NCBI GenBank assembly: GCA_011049095.1 | Contig: DSDE01000353.1 | Location: 1-5,135, forward strand | Reading direction: 5' to 3' | Length of the DNA: 5,135 nucleotides | Source: Fidelibacterota bacterium | Lineage (GTDB): Bacteria > Fidelibacterota > Fidelibacteria > Fidelibacterales > DSDE01 | In this document: in pieces, positions 1 through 5,135 of the stretch | Layout of the letters: each line of letters begins with the position of its first letter | Numbering within the stretch: the first letter of the stretch is position 1 | Position numbers and translations under genes: made by a program | The notes under the pieces: generated by a model | The model's input: only the letters and a program-made list of their open reading frames with translations | Databases searched by the model: none | What the model was told of the DNA's origin: nothing

Positions 1-14
1 GTGTATTGGTTCAT
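1..14 (-). CDS. Possible start of the next gene, cut by the window edge
   Basis: AAGGA sits seven bases before an ATG at 14-12 and the frame begins Met-Asn-Gln-Tyr before the window ends. Same strand as everything upstream. Only four full codons are visible, so no product can be named and the call rests on the RBS alone. Confidence 0.35.
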
Positions 15-18
15 AAGA

Positions 19-102
19 TTATCCTTTGTTTGGCTTTATAATTTTCAGGGCCAGCGCTGTTTTAATTTTAATCTGTAACTTTCCATCAGATAAATTTAAC
101 AT
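19..102 (-). CDS. Possible small 27-codon ORF, unknown
   Basis: ATG at 102 opens a 27-codon frame (MLNLSDGKLQIKIKTALALK and on) ending in TAA at 19-21. The stop abuts the AAAGGA ribosome binding site of the next ATG, a spacing typical of operon genes. The product would be small and basic with no recognisable domain. Its own RBS is poor (GAG only three bases from the ATG). It may be chance, and the 1-193 stretch may simply be an intergenic region. Confidence 0.2.
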   Translation of the reverse strand: MLNLSDGKLQIKIKTALALKIIKPNKG

Positions 103-131
103 TTCTCAGAAAATAATCAATGAATAAGATA

Positions 132-152
132 ATATCCTGATAGTCAGGATAT
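132..152 (-). terminator. Candidate hairpin terminator of the operon
   Basis: ATATCCTGA and TCAGGATAT pair perfectly over nine bases around a three-base loop, 42 bases beyond the asnS stop. On the minus strand the stem is followed by TATCTTATT, which is T-rich but not an uninterrupted run, so as an intrinsic terminator it is modest. The symmetrical stem could also be an operator half-site pair or a 3'-end stabiliser. Its position after the last gene of the run favours transcription termination. Confidence 0.4.
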
Positions 153-158
153 CTCTTT

Positions 159-174
159 AAAGATGCAGATCTTT
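159..174 (-). repeat. Small hairpin after asnS
   Basis: AAAGAT and ATCTTT form a perfect six-pair stem around a four-base loop (GCAG), 20 bases past the asnS stop. The pairing is A/T-rich and weak. It overlaps a competing palindrome (TCTTTAAAGA, 154-163). It may add to the neighbouring hairpin at 132-152 in ending or protecting the 3' end of the transcript. Confidence 0.3.
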
Positions 175-193
175 GATAAATATACCTAAATAA

Positions 194-1489
194 TCATGGT
201 TCCAGGCGAACCATCGTTCTTGGCCACGGTATGGTTTCACGCACATGATGGGTTCCACATATCCAGCCAACGGTTCTTTCCAGACCGAGGCCGAAACCGC
301 TGTGAGGAACTGAACCGTAGCGGCGAATATCGAGAAACCACTGGAAGACATTTTCCGGCAGATTTTCGTGTTTGATACGCTGCAGCAGGAGTTCAAGATT
401 GTCTTCGCGCTGGCTGCCGCCGATGATTTCACCGTGACCTTCCGGGGCAATCACATCCACGCCCAACACATATCGGTCATCTTCGGGGTCGCGCTTCATA
501 TAAAAGGCTTTAGTCTCAGCTGGCCAGCGCCAGATCATTACCGGCTTGTCAAAATCTTCACTGACAGCGGTCTCTTGCGGTGCGCCAAAATCATCACCCC
601 AGGTAAATTCTACGCCTTTTTTCTTGAGAATTTCTGCGGCCTCATCGTATGTGATTCTTGGAAAGGGCGCTTCGACTTTCTCCAGTTTAGAAATGTCTCG
701 CTCGAGGATCGCGAGTTCAGCCCGGCATTTTTTTAGAGCACGTTTTACCAGATAGGTGACGAATTCTTCTGCCAGTTTCATATTGTCATAGATGTCGAAA
801 AAGGCCATTTCCGGCTCAATCATCCAGAATTCGGTGAGATGACGGCGGGTTTTTGATTTCTCAGCACGAAAAACCGGTCCGAAGCAGTAGGTGCGGTTAA
901 AGGCCATGATAGCAGCTTCGCTGTAGAGCTGTCCGCTCTGGGTGAGATAGGCTTTGCGACCGAAATAATCTGTTTCGAAAAGGGTGGTCGTTCCTTCTGC
1001 CGCGTTGGGTGTAAACATCGGTGAATCGACCAGGGTAAAATCACGTTCTTCAAAAAAATCTCGGCATGCCTTTTCAATTTCTGAGCGAATTTTTAAAACT
1101 GCAAAGGGTTTACGGCTGCGGAGCCAGAGGTGACGGTTGTCCAATAAAAATTCTACGCCATGGTCTTTCAGCGAGATGGGATAGGGTTCGGCAATTTGAA
1201 TGATCTCGATATCTTTCGCCAAAAGTTCATAGCCCAGCTCCTGCCGCGGCGCGGCTTGAACGACGCCTTTCACGATGATCGAGCTTTCCTGAGTCAGGGT
1301 GTTTTTCATCTCGAAAACCGCTTCGGAGACTTCCGTATTGAGGACAACACATTGAATAAACTGTGTGCCATCCCGCAGGATAAGAAACCAGATTTTCCCG
1401 CTTTTTCGAATGTTATAGACCCAGCCTTTTAGGGTGACGGGTTGGTCGACAAATTTTGTGACGTGCTTTACAAGTACATGCTCGGACAT
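194..1489 (-). CDS. asnS: Asparaginyl-tRNA synthetase
   Basis: This class IIb synthetase charges tRNA-Asn with asparagine in the cytoplasm. The 431-residue protein has a normal length. An N-terminal OB-fold anticodon-binding domain covers about residues 17-100 (LKGWVYNIRKSGKIWFLILRD). The catalytic domain follows with motif 1 around 150-166 (DSPMFTPNAAEG), the substrate-pocket motif QSGQLYSE (184-191), motif 2 FRAEKSKTRRHLTEFWMIEPE (about 207-227), GEIIGGSQRED (353-362) and motif 3 GFGLGLERT (398-406). The HLTEFWMIEPE form of motif 2 is the AsnRS pattern and separates it from AspRS, whose equivalent usually reads HxPEF with a different follow-up. The C-terminus VRETIPWPRTMVRLEP is the family ending. 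It starts 13 bases after lptE with a strong RBS, so it is read from that transcript. All key motifs are intact. A genome with asnS can charge Asn directly and need not rely on the Asp-tRNA(Asn) amidotransferase route. Confidence 0.97.
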   Translation of the reverse strand: MSEHVLVKHVTKFVDQPVTLKGWVYNIRKSGKIWFLILRDGTQFIQCVVLNTEVSEAVFEMKNTLTQESSIIVKGVVQAAPRQELGYELLAKDIEIIQIAEPYPISLKDHGVEFLLDNRHLWLRSRKPFAVLKIRSEIEKACRDFFEERDFTLVDSPMFTPNAAEGTTTLFETDYFGRKAYLTQSGQLYSEAAIMAFNRTYCFGPVFRAEKSKTRRHLTEFWMIEPEMAFFDIYDNMKLAEEFVTYLVKRALKKCRAELAILERDISKLEKVEAPFPRITYDEAAEILKKKGVEFTWGDDFGAPQETAVSEDFDKPVMIWRWPAETKAFYMKRDPEDDRYVLGVDVIAPEGHGEIIGGSQREDNLELLLQRIKHENLPENVFQWFLDIRRYGSVPHSGFGLGLERTVGWICGTHHVRETIPWPRTMVRLEP

Positions 1490-1494
1490 ATTTT

Positions 1495-1500
1495 CTCCTT
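1495..1500 (-). promoter_or_regulatory. Ribosome binding site of asnS
   Basis: AAGGAG lies five bases before the ATG at 1489-1487 and directly after the lptE stop. It is the strongest Shine-Dalgarno in the window, fixes the asnS start, and suggests asnS is translated from the lptE transcript without needing its own promoter. Confidence 0.8.
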
Positions 1501-1502
1501 TT

Positions 1503-2096
1503 TTACCAATCTGAGGTGAGTTTGAGAATGATATCTTCAGCGATTTTTGTCATCGTTTCATCCAGGGCGTTTTCACGGACTCGCTGATCATCCGGTGAGA
1601 ACTGACTGTTGTAGTTTTCGCTATAATAGGCGCTCCACTGGGAGACGGGGGATTTCATCAGCTCGGTCTGATTGAGGGCGTCATACCACGTAAAATCAGC
1701 GTTGATAGTAAGTTTGTATTCTTTCACCATTTCTTGTTCGTCGAAAGTATAAGGGCGGTCATCGAGGCTTTTGATGATGACATAAATAATTGAATTTGCG
1801 GCATTTTCATCGGTCACTGGCAGCAGATTTTCAGTGAGAAGCTGATTTAGCAGACGGCCTGTCATATCTTCAGCAATGGCAAATTCGGCGGTCTCATTTA
1901 TCACGGGACTGACGGCAATACTCTTGATGTGTGTGGGTATTGTTCCAGGTCGAACACTGTATATCCCACAGCCATTGATGAAAAGCAGGAATGAGAGAAG
2001 AAGATAGCGACTGCTATTTTTAATTATGAAACTGAGTTTCCCAAAAGAATCAGGAATTTCTTGTTTATCTTTTTTAAATATCACTAGACTCTTCAT
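1503..2096 (-). CDS. lptE: LptE-like outer-membrane lipoprotein
   Basis: Likely LptE, the lipoprotein that plugs the LptD barrel and helps place lipopolysaccharide in the outer leaflet of the outer membrane. The 197-residue product has a lipoprotein signal: hydrophobic run YLLLSFLLF (31-39) and lipobox INGC with Cys43 as the predicted lipidated residue. The mature protein begins CGIYSVRPGTIPTHIKSIAV, the pattern of FCB-group LptE proteins (GCGIYS, then a strand IKSIAV, then N-E-T), and has about 155 residues, which fits the family. The N-terminal region before the hydrophobic core is long (about 30 residues, rich in Lys and Asp) for a signal peptide. The only other usual start codon ahead of the hydrophobic core is GTG at codon 5, so the start stays at 2096. 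No strong RBS precedes it. Its position after a sigma-54 activator supports the call; sequence alone is weaker because LptE diverges quickly. A generic LPS-assembly-type lipoprotein is the alternative. Confidence 0.75.
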   Translation of the reverse strand: MKSLVIFKKDKQEIPDSFGKLSFIIKNSSRYLLLSFLLFINGCGIYSVRPGTIPTHIKSIAVSPVINETAEFAIAEDMTGRLLNQLLTENLLPVTDENAANSIIYVIIKSLDDRPYTFDEQEMVKEYKLTINADFTWYDALNQTELMKSPVSQWSAYYSENYNSQFSPDDQRVRENALDETMTKIAEDIILKLTSDW

Positions 2097-2113
2097 AAGT
2101 AAAAATCAACCAT
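2093..2113 (-). CDS. Possible six-codon leader ORF coupled to lptE
   Basis: An ATG at 2113 opens a six-codon frame, MVDFYL, whose TGA overlaps the ATG of the lptE-like gene (ATGA). It has a better Shine-Dalgarno (GAGG at 2123-2120, six bases upstream) than the lptE start itself, which has no clear one. It could deliver ribosomes to lptE by termination-reinitiation. It is too short to judge as a protein and may be chance. Confidence 0.2.
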   Translation of the reverse strand: MVDFYL

Positions 2114-2134
2114 TTTTAACCTCAGCCTCAATCT

Positions 2135-3322
2135 TTACTTATACTGGCTTGCATCAATATCATAATCCTTGATTTTTCGATAGAGAGTTCGCTCGCTGAT
2201 GCCCAAAGCCTGGGCAGCTTTTCTTTTGTGCCCGTAAAATTTCTCCAGAGTTTTGCGAATCATTTCCTTTTCCATATCAGATATGCTGCTGTGATCATGG
2301 TTAAGTTCTGCCTGAGAAATATCCTCATCCCGTATTTGTTTCATAGAGTTTATCATCGTGGAAATATCTGATAACTGATTGTTGTTAAGAGGGGTGGAAA
2401 GAGCTCCGTGTAGTAATTCCTTCATCTCCTCAACGTCTTGTCGCAGGAGAAAGAGTTGTCTGAGTATCAGTTCTCGCTCAACTTGCTCAATGTCTTTATT
2501 GTGGACCTTGACAGGCAGACGTGAATCTCTGACGGCTTGTGGATAGAGGGAGCTTTTTTCTAAATGCTTTAGAACCGTTTCTGGCCGTATGACAGATTCT
2601 CTTTCCATAATGCAGAGTGTTTGAATGACATTGCGCAGCTCGCGGACGTTCCCTTCCCAGGGATAATCAGTCAGTATTTTTATTGCAGCGGGAGATATTG
2701 GCTTATAGCGGAGATTGTTTTGATCGCTGTAATCGCGCATAAAAAATTCTGCAAGGAGGGGAATATCCTCTCTCCTTTTACGCAGCGGCACTACGAGTAG
2801 GGTGATGGTTTTCAGGCGGAAGTAGAGGTCTCGGCGAAAATTTCCAGCCTGCACCTCTTCACTGAGTTCACGGTTTGTGGCAGTTAAAACCCGGACATCG
2901 ACTTTTCGCGCTTGATTTTCACCGACGCGAATGAATTCACCTTGTTCCAGGGTCCTTAGAAGCTTAACCTGTGTTTCCAGAGGCATTTCGCCAATTTCAT
3001 CAAGGAAGATGGTTCCTCCATTTGCCGCCTCGAAAAAGCCTTGCCGGTCTTCATAAGCTCCGGTAAAACTTCCTTTGCGATGACCGAAGAGCTCGCTTTC
3101 CAAAGTGCCGCTTGGGATAGCTCCGCAATTGACTGCAATATAAGGCTTAGATTTTCGCAGTGACAGGTGGTGAATTGCTCTGGCCACCAATTCCTTGCCT
3201 GTGCCGCTCTCGCCCTGAATCAAAACTGTTAGGGGTGTTGGCGCGACCTGCTCGATGGTGGCAATAAGGTTTTGTATCTCCTCACTTTTGCCAATGATGC
3301 CGTATTTGGATGGTGTGTTCAT
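2135..3322 (-). CDS. Sigma-54-dependent AAA+ transcriptional activator with Fis-type HTH, no receiver domain
   Basis: This is a bacterial enhancer-binding protein that hydrolyses ATP to remodel sigma-54 RNA polymerase into the open complex. The AAA+ domain starts at about residue 8. It shows Walker A GESGTGKE (37-44), the sigma-54 contact loop as GSFTGA (84-89, usual form GAFTGA), Walker B GGTIFLDE (102-109), TATN sensor I (147-150), arginine-finger region RRDLYFRL (163-170) and sensor II GNVRELRN (224-231). A linker of about 100 residues includes QVERELILRQLFLLRQDVEEMKELL-like sequence (280-304), probably helical. The C-terminal Fis-type HTH is at about 350-387 (KRKAAQALGISERTLYRKIK). At 395 residues it has neither a response-regulator nor a GAF/PAS domain, so its activity is probably set by abundance or a partner protein. 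The same layout next to lptE is known in Bacteroidetes. The target promoters are unknown. It ends 38 bases before lptE. Confidence 0.95.
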   Translation of the reverse strand: MNTPSKYGIIGKSEEIQNLIATIEQVAPTPLTVLIQGESGTGKELVARAIHHLSLRKSKPYIAVNCGAIPSGTLESELFGHRKGSFTGAYEDRQGFFEAANGGTIFLDEIGEMPLETQVKLLRTLEQGEFIRVGENQARKVDVRVLTATNRELSEEVQAGNFRRDLYFRLKTITLLVVPLRKRREDIPLLAEFFMRDYSDQNNLRYKPISPAAIKILTDYPWEGNVRELRNVIQTLCIMERESVIRPETVLKHLEKSSLYPQAVRDSRLPVKVHNKDIEQVERELILRQLFLLRQDVEEMKELLHGALSTPLNNNQLSDISTMINSMKQIRDEDISQAELNHDHSSISDMEKEMIRKTLEKFYGHKRKAAQALGISERTLYRKIKDYDIDASQYK

Positions 3323-3328
3323 GATAAA

Positions 3329-3333
3329 CCTTC
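3329..3333 (-). promoter_or_regulatory. Ribosome binding site of the sigma-54 activator
   Basis: GAAGG lies six bases upstream of the ATG at 3322-3320. Together with the AAA+ domain beginning only a few residues into the protein, it supports this ATG as the true start and hence the absence of a sensory N-terminal domain. Confidence 0.65.
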
Positions 3334-3339
3334 AAGAAA

Positions 3340-3369
3340 TGTATAATTAATTAATTTATTTATTGTTAA
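3340..3369 (-). promoter_or_regulatory. Weak sigma-70-like promoter candidate before the activator gene
   Basis: In a very A/T-rich stretch, TTAACA (3369-3364) and TATACA (3345-3340) are separated by 18 bases on the minus strand. They match the -35 and -10 consensus at 5 of 6 and 4 of 6 positions. The predicted start would fall at or within the GAAGG ribosome binding site at 3333-3329, which argues against it driving efficient translation of the activator. A/T-rich DNA yields such matches by chance, so this is a weak candidate. If real, it could give the activator-lptE-asnS part its own transcript after decay of the upstream gene. Confidence 0.2.
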
Positions 3370-4656
3370 CAAATCCTCTGTATTCTCCAGTCTGATAAAA
3401 TTATCTTCAAAAGAAAGCGAGATTGTCTGTCTGCCAATATCAGTTTCTTTTTAATCAAGTGGGCGTTAATAAATGTTTTATTTTTCAAATAGATATAAGC
3501 CATTGGGTGCATTTCATCATCATATTTTGTTTCGTCGAAACGTATGAAATATTTTTTTGCCTTTTACTTTTTCCTCGAGAAAGTTCATTGCAGCATTTAC
3601 TAGGCCTGGTTTCTCGATAATACCGATGAGTCGGACAATTAAATTATTCTCAAGTTTTAATAGATTGGGTTGAAGAACTTCTTTCACCCGATAGAAGTCC
3701 TGCCGGTCACCAGAATTTTCATCAATTTTCGATCCGTATTGAAGTGATTTCGGGTCTATTTTTTTATCTAGTTTCAAGGGGTCTTTGAAAAGATAAGGGA
3801 CTTTCGCGAAATGGGAATTGTTTGGCAGAAAGGGTGTTTCATTTTGGGAATAGTACTCATTCCCTTCAAAATCTAATTGGGCGATACCCAGTTTATTTTT
3901 GCCAAAATCAATAAAATCAGGGTTGATTTCATAGCCAATAGAGTTTCGATTGAGGTTTTTTGCGGCAAGACTTGTCGTGCCGCTTCCCCAAAATGGATAG
4001 AGAATGGTTTCGCCAACAAAACTGAACATTTGAATGAGCCTTGTCGGCAATTTTACCAGAAATATTGCCAAGTGTTTTTCCTGTTTAACGCCTGGAAATG
4101 TCCAGTGACCAGCTAAAATTGTATTCCACACTTCAGTTGTCATGTTTGAAAGCTCTTTCTGTTCTTTCGTTGGTGTTGGTGCGATTCCCGGTTTTTTTAA
4201 ATATGAGTTTAAACTCATAATCAAGTTTTAGAATGCCATTTCGTGGATATGGAAAGCCGCCCATCACGATGCACCGCCTGTTATATTGCTTGTAGTGACT
4301 TTTTGCCAGATAATTGCGCCCATATGATCCGCTGTCAAGGTTTCGCAAAAATGGTTGATTTCAGTGCGAATGGGAATGACTTTATAGCGTCCGTAATAGA
4401 CAGAACGGGCAAACTGATTGCCGATATTGATAGAGAGTCGTGTGCCGGGATAGTGTGCGCGATGAGCTTCCTGCCAGACTAAATTCAGATTGTTGATATA
4501 ATTTTCATAGGAGTCGTTGCAGCCAATCTGATTTTCCGCACCATAATCTTTTAGTTGCCAATTCGGGGGAAAAGCGATGATCAGATGAACTGTCTCGTCG
4601 GGTACGGAACTCATATTTCTACTGTCACCACAGTATATGCGATATTTTGTTTTCAA
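3366..4656 (-). pseudogene. Decayed beta-class DNA amino-methyltransferase with SNase-like C-terminal region
   Basis: This is the remnant of an AdoMet-dependent DNA adenine-N6 or cytosine-N4 methyltransferase. Segment A (4656-4267, TTG start inside the purD stop) carries YCGDSRNM, the motif IV region followed by WQLKDYG, and NQFARSVYYGRYKVIPIR. A lost base at about 4266 (TGATG where TGGATG is expected) gives a TGA. Segment B (4264 to about 4193) continues one frame over with GGFPYPRNGILKLDYEF. An extra A in the A7 run at 4192-4198 restores the first frame. Segment C (4191-3541) carries HWTFPGVKQEKH, motif I GSGTTSLAAKNL and SIGYEINPDF. An extra T at 3538-3540 then moves the frame to segment D (3539-3366), which reads YIYLKNKTFINAHLIK like a staphylococcal-nuclease fold. 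Motif order IV before I marks the beta class. Motif IV is AFPPN instead of (T)SPPY, and motif I reads YPFWGSGTT instead of DPFxGSGTT, so the enzyme is almost certainly dead. No partner restriction gene is visible. Target sequence is unknown. Confidence 0.88.
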
Positions 4657-5135
4657 TGATTATCTTTCAAGAGCTTCATCGCTTTCAGAGCGATATCTTT
4701 ACGATAAAAGCTATTCTGGAACTGGATTTTTGGAATGGCGGCATAGACGAGCTCACGGGCTTTGTTTAGGTTTTCAGCTTTGCTGGTGACTGCTAGAACT
4801 CTTCCGCCATTCGTGACAATCTGATTATTATCCAGTTTAGTACCCGCGTGATAAACAGTGATATTATTTGGTATTTGATCTAAGCCTTTGATGGGAATGC
4901 CTTTGATATAATCGCCAGGGTAGCCTCCGCTGGCCATTATCACTGTCATACTTACATTTTTGTCATATTCAATCTGGTGATGATGCAGTTTGCCAAAAAC
5001 TGCAGCTTCAAAAAGCTCTGCCATGTTATTTTTTATTCGTGGCAAGATGACCTGGGCTTCTGGATCACCCAGGCGTATGTTGTATTCCAGCACCTTTGGT
5101 CCTTGTTCGGTCATCATCAGGCCGATGTATAAAAC
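4653..5135 (-). CDS. purD: Phosphoribosylamine--glycine ligase (GAR synthetase), C-terminal part, cut by the window edge
   Basis: PurD joins phosphoribosylamine and glycine using ATP to make glycinamide ribonucleotide, the second step of cytoplasmic de novo purine synthesis. The frame is open from the window edge (Val-Leu-Tyr-Ile-Gly-Leu) to TGA at 4653-4655. This gives 160 codons, roughly the last 40 percent of a protein usually about 420-430 residues long, so the true start lies outside the window. Family signatures seen are LEYNIRLGDPEAQ near the metal/ATP site of the ATP-grasp domain, then GGYPGDY, NGGRVLAVT and FYRKDIA in the C-terminal domain. The reading frame is intact with no internal stops. 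Its last bases overlap the TTG start of the broken methyltransferase (TTGA), so the two were probably cotranscribed. The identification is firm; the N-terminal domains cannot be judged. Confidence 0.96.
   Translation of the reverse strand, partial: VLYIGLMMTEQGPKVLEYNIRLGDPEAQVILPRIKNNMAELFEAAVFGKLHHHQIEYDKNVSMTVIMASGGYPGDYIKGIPIKGLDQIPNNITVYHAGTKLDNNQIVTNGGRVLAVTSKAENLNKARELVYAAIPKIQFQNSFYRKDIALKAMKLLKDNH

Larger units (their letters stand above)
3319..3423 (-). other. Probable lost C-terminal tail of the methyltransferase fossil (fourth frameshift)
   Basis: Segment D of the pseudogene ends in a poorly protein-like stretch before TAA at 3366-3368. In the original methyltransferase frame, the stretch from 3423 reads ISLSFEDNFIRLENTEDLL and stays open to TGA at 3319-3321. 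That TGA overlaps the ATG of the sigma-54 activator (ATGA). A one-base loss near 3421-3428 would join the two, and the four indels then sum to zero. The repaired gene would have about 445 codons, a plausible length for this methyltransferase type. This is inference: the stretch is short, A/T-rich, and could be open by chance. Confidence 0.4.

Noticed and set aside
368..1432. Several plus-strand ORFs of 69-122 codons
   Set aside because: They lie antisense inside asnS, have no family-like sequence, and overlap a fully intact essential gene.
3342..3362. TTAATTAATTAA-type A/T palindrome as an operator or integration site
   Set aside because: Simple A/T repeats form such symmetry by chance, and no flanking direct repeats or integrase are seen.
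4189..4201. Programmed frameshift at the A7 run to make an active methyltransferase
   Set aside because: The slippery heptamer is not in the right phase, the other breaks do not lie in slippery runs, and the catalytic motif is mutated in any case.
3520..4224. Free-standing 234-residue ORF beginning MIMSLNSYLKKPG
   Set aside because: It is the middle-to-late part of the broken methyltransferase. Its first residues come from out-of-frame reading of the DYEFKLIF region, so the ATG is not a real start.
4133..4348. 71-residue ORF in the shifted frame
   Set aside because: Only its middle (GGFPYPRNG to LIFKK) is protein-like and belongs to the methyltransferase. Both ends are noise on either side of the indels.
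3423..4482. Plus-strand ORFs across the pseudogene
   Set aside because: No recognisable domains and low-complexity content; they are mirror frames of the methyltransferase remnant.
3366..4656. Active restriction-modification or other defence system
   Set aside because: No restriction gene lies nearby in this window and the methyltransferase is broken in frame and in its active site.

Overview
The window reads as a bacterial chromosome segment with every gene on the minus strand, so transcription runs from the right edge to the left. It uses the standard bacterial code at moderate GC. A lipoprotein of the LptE type implies a Gram-negative cell with an outer membrane. A sigma-54 activator with no receiver domain lying directly upstream of an lptE-like gene is an arrangement known from the Bacteroidetes/FCB group. 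I infer an FCB or related candidate-phylum bacterium, but I cannot place it further from the sequence.

Order in the direction of transcription: (1) the C-terminal 160 codons of purD (glycinamide ribonucleotide synthetase), cut by the window edge. (2) A decayed beta-class DNA methyltransferase that carried a staphylococcal-nuclease-like C-terminal region. It is broken by at least three, probably four, single-base indels and has substitutions in its catalytic and AdoMet-binding motifs. (3) A sigma-54-dependent AAA+ activator of 395 residues with a Fis-type helix-turn-helix. (4) A 197-residue lipoprotein resembling LptE, the LPS-assembly partner of LptD. (5) A complete asparaginyl-tRNA synthetase. 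(6) A 193-base gene-poor end with two small hairpins, a possible 27-codon ORF, and an RBS plus ATG that may begin the next gene.

The genes are packed tightly: purD and the methyltransferase overlap by TTGA, 38 bases separate the activator from lptE, and 13 bases separate lptE from asnS. This looks like one polycistronic unit, or two now that the methyltransferase is dead. The jobs are mixed (purine synthesis, regulation, outer-membrane assembly, translation), so it is best seen as a housekeeping cluster rather than a dedicated pathway.

No CRISPR array, tRNA, rRNA, insertion sequence or intact defence system is visible. The most interesting object is the methyltransferase fossil. If its indels are repaired it gives one frame of about 445 codons whose stop codon overlaps the start of the activator gene by ATGA. 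This suggests it was once a resident, translationally coupled member of the operon that is now being lost.
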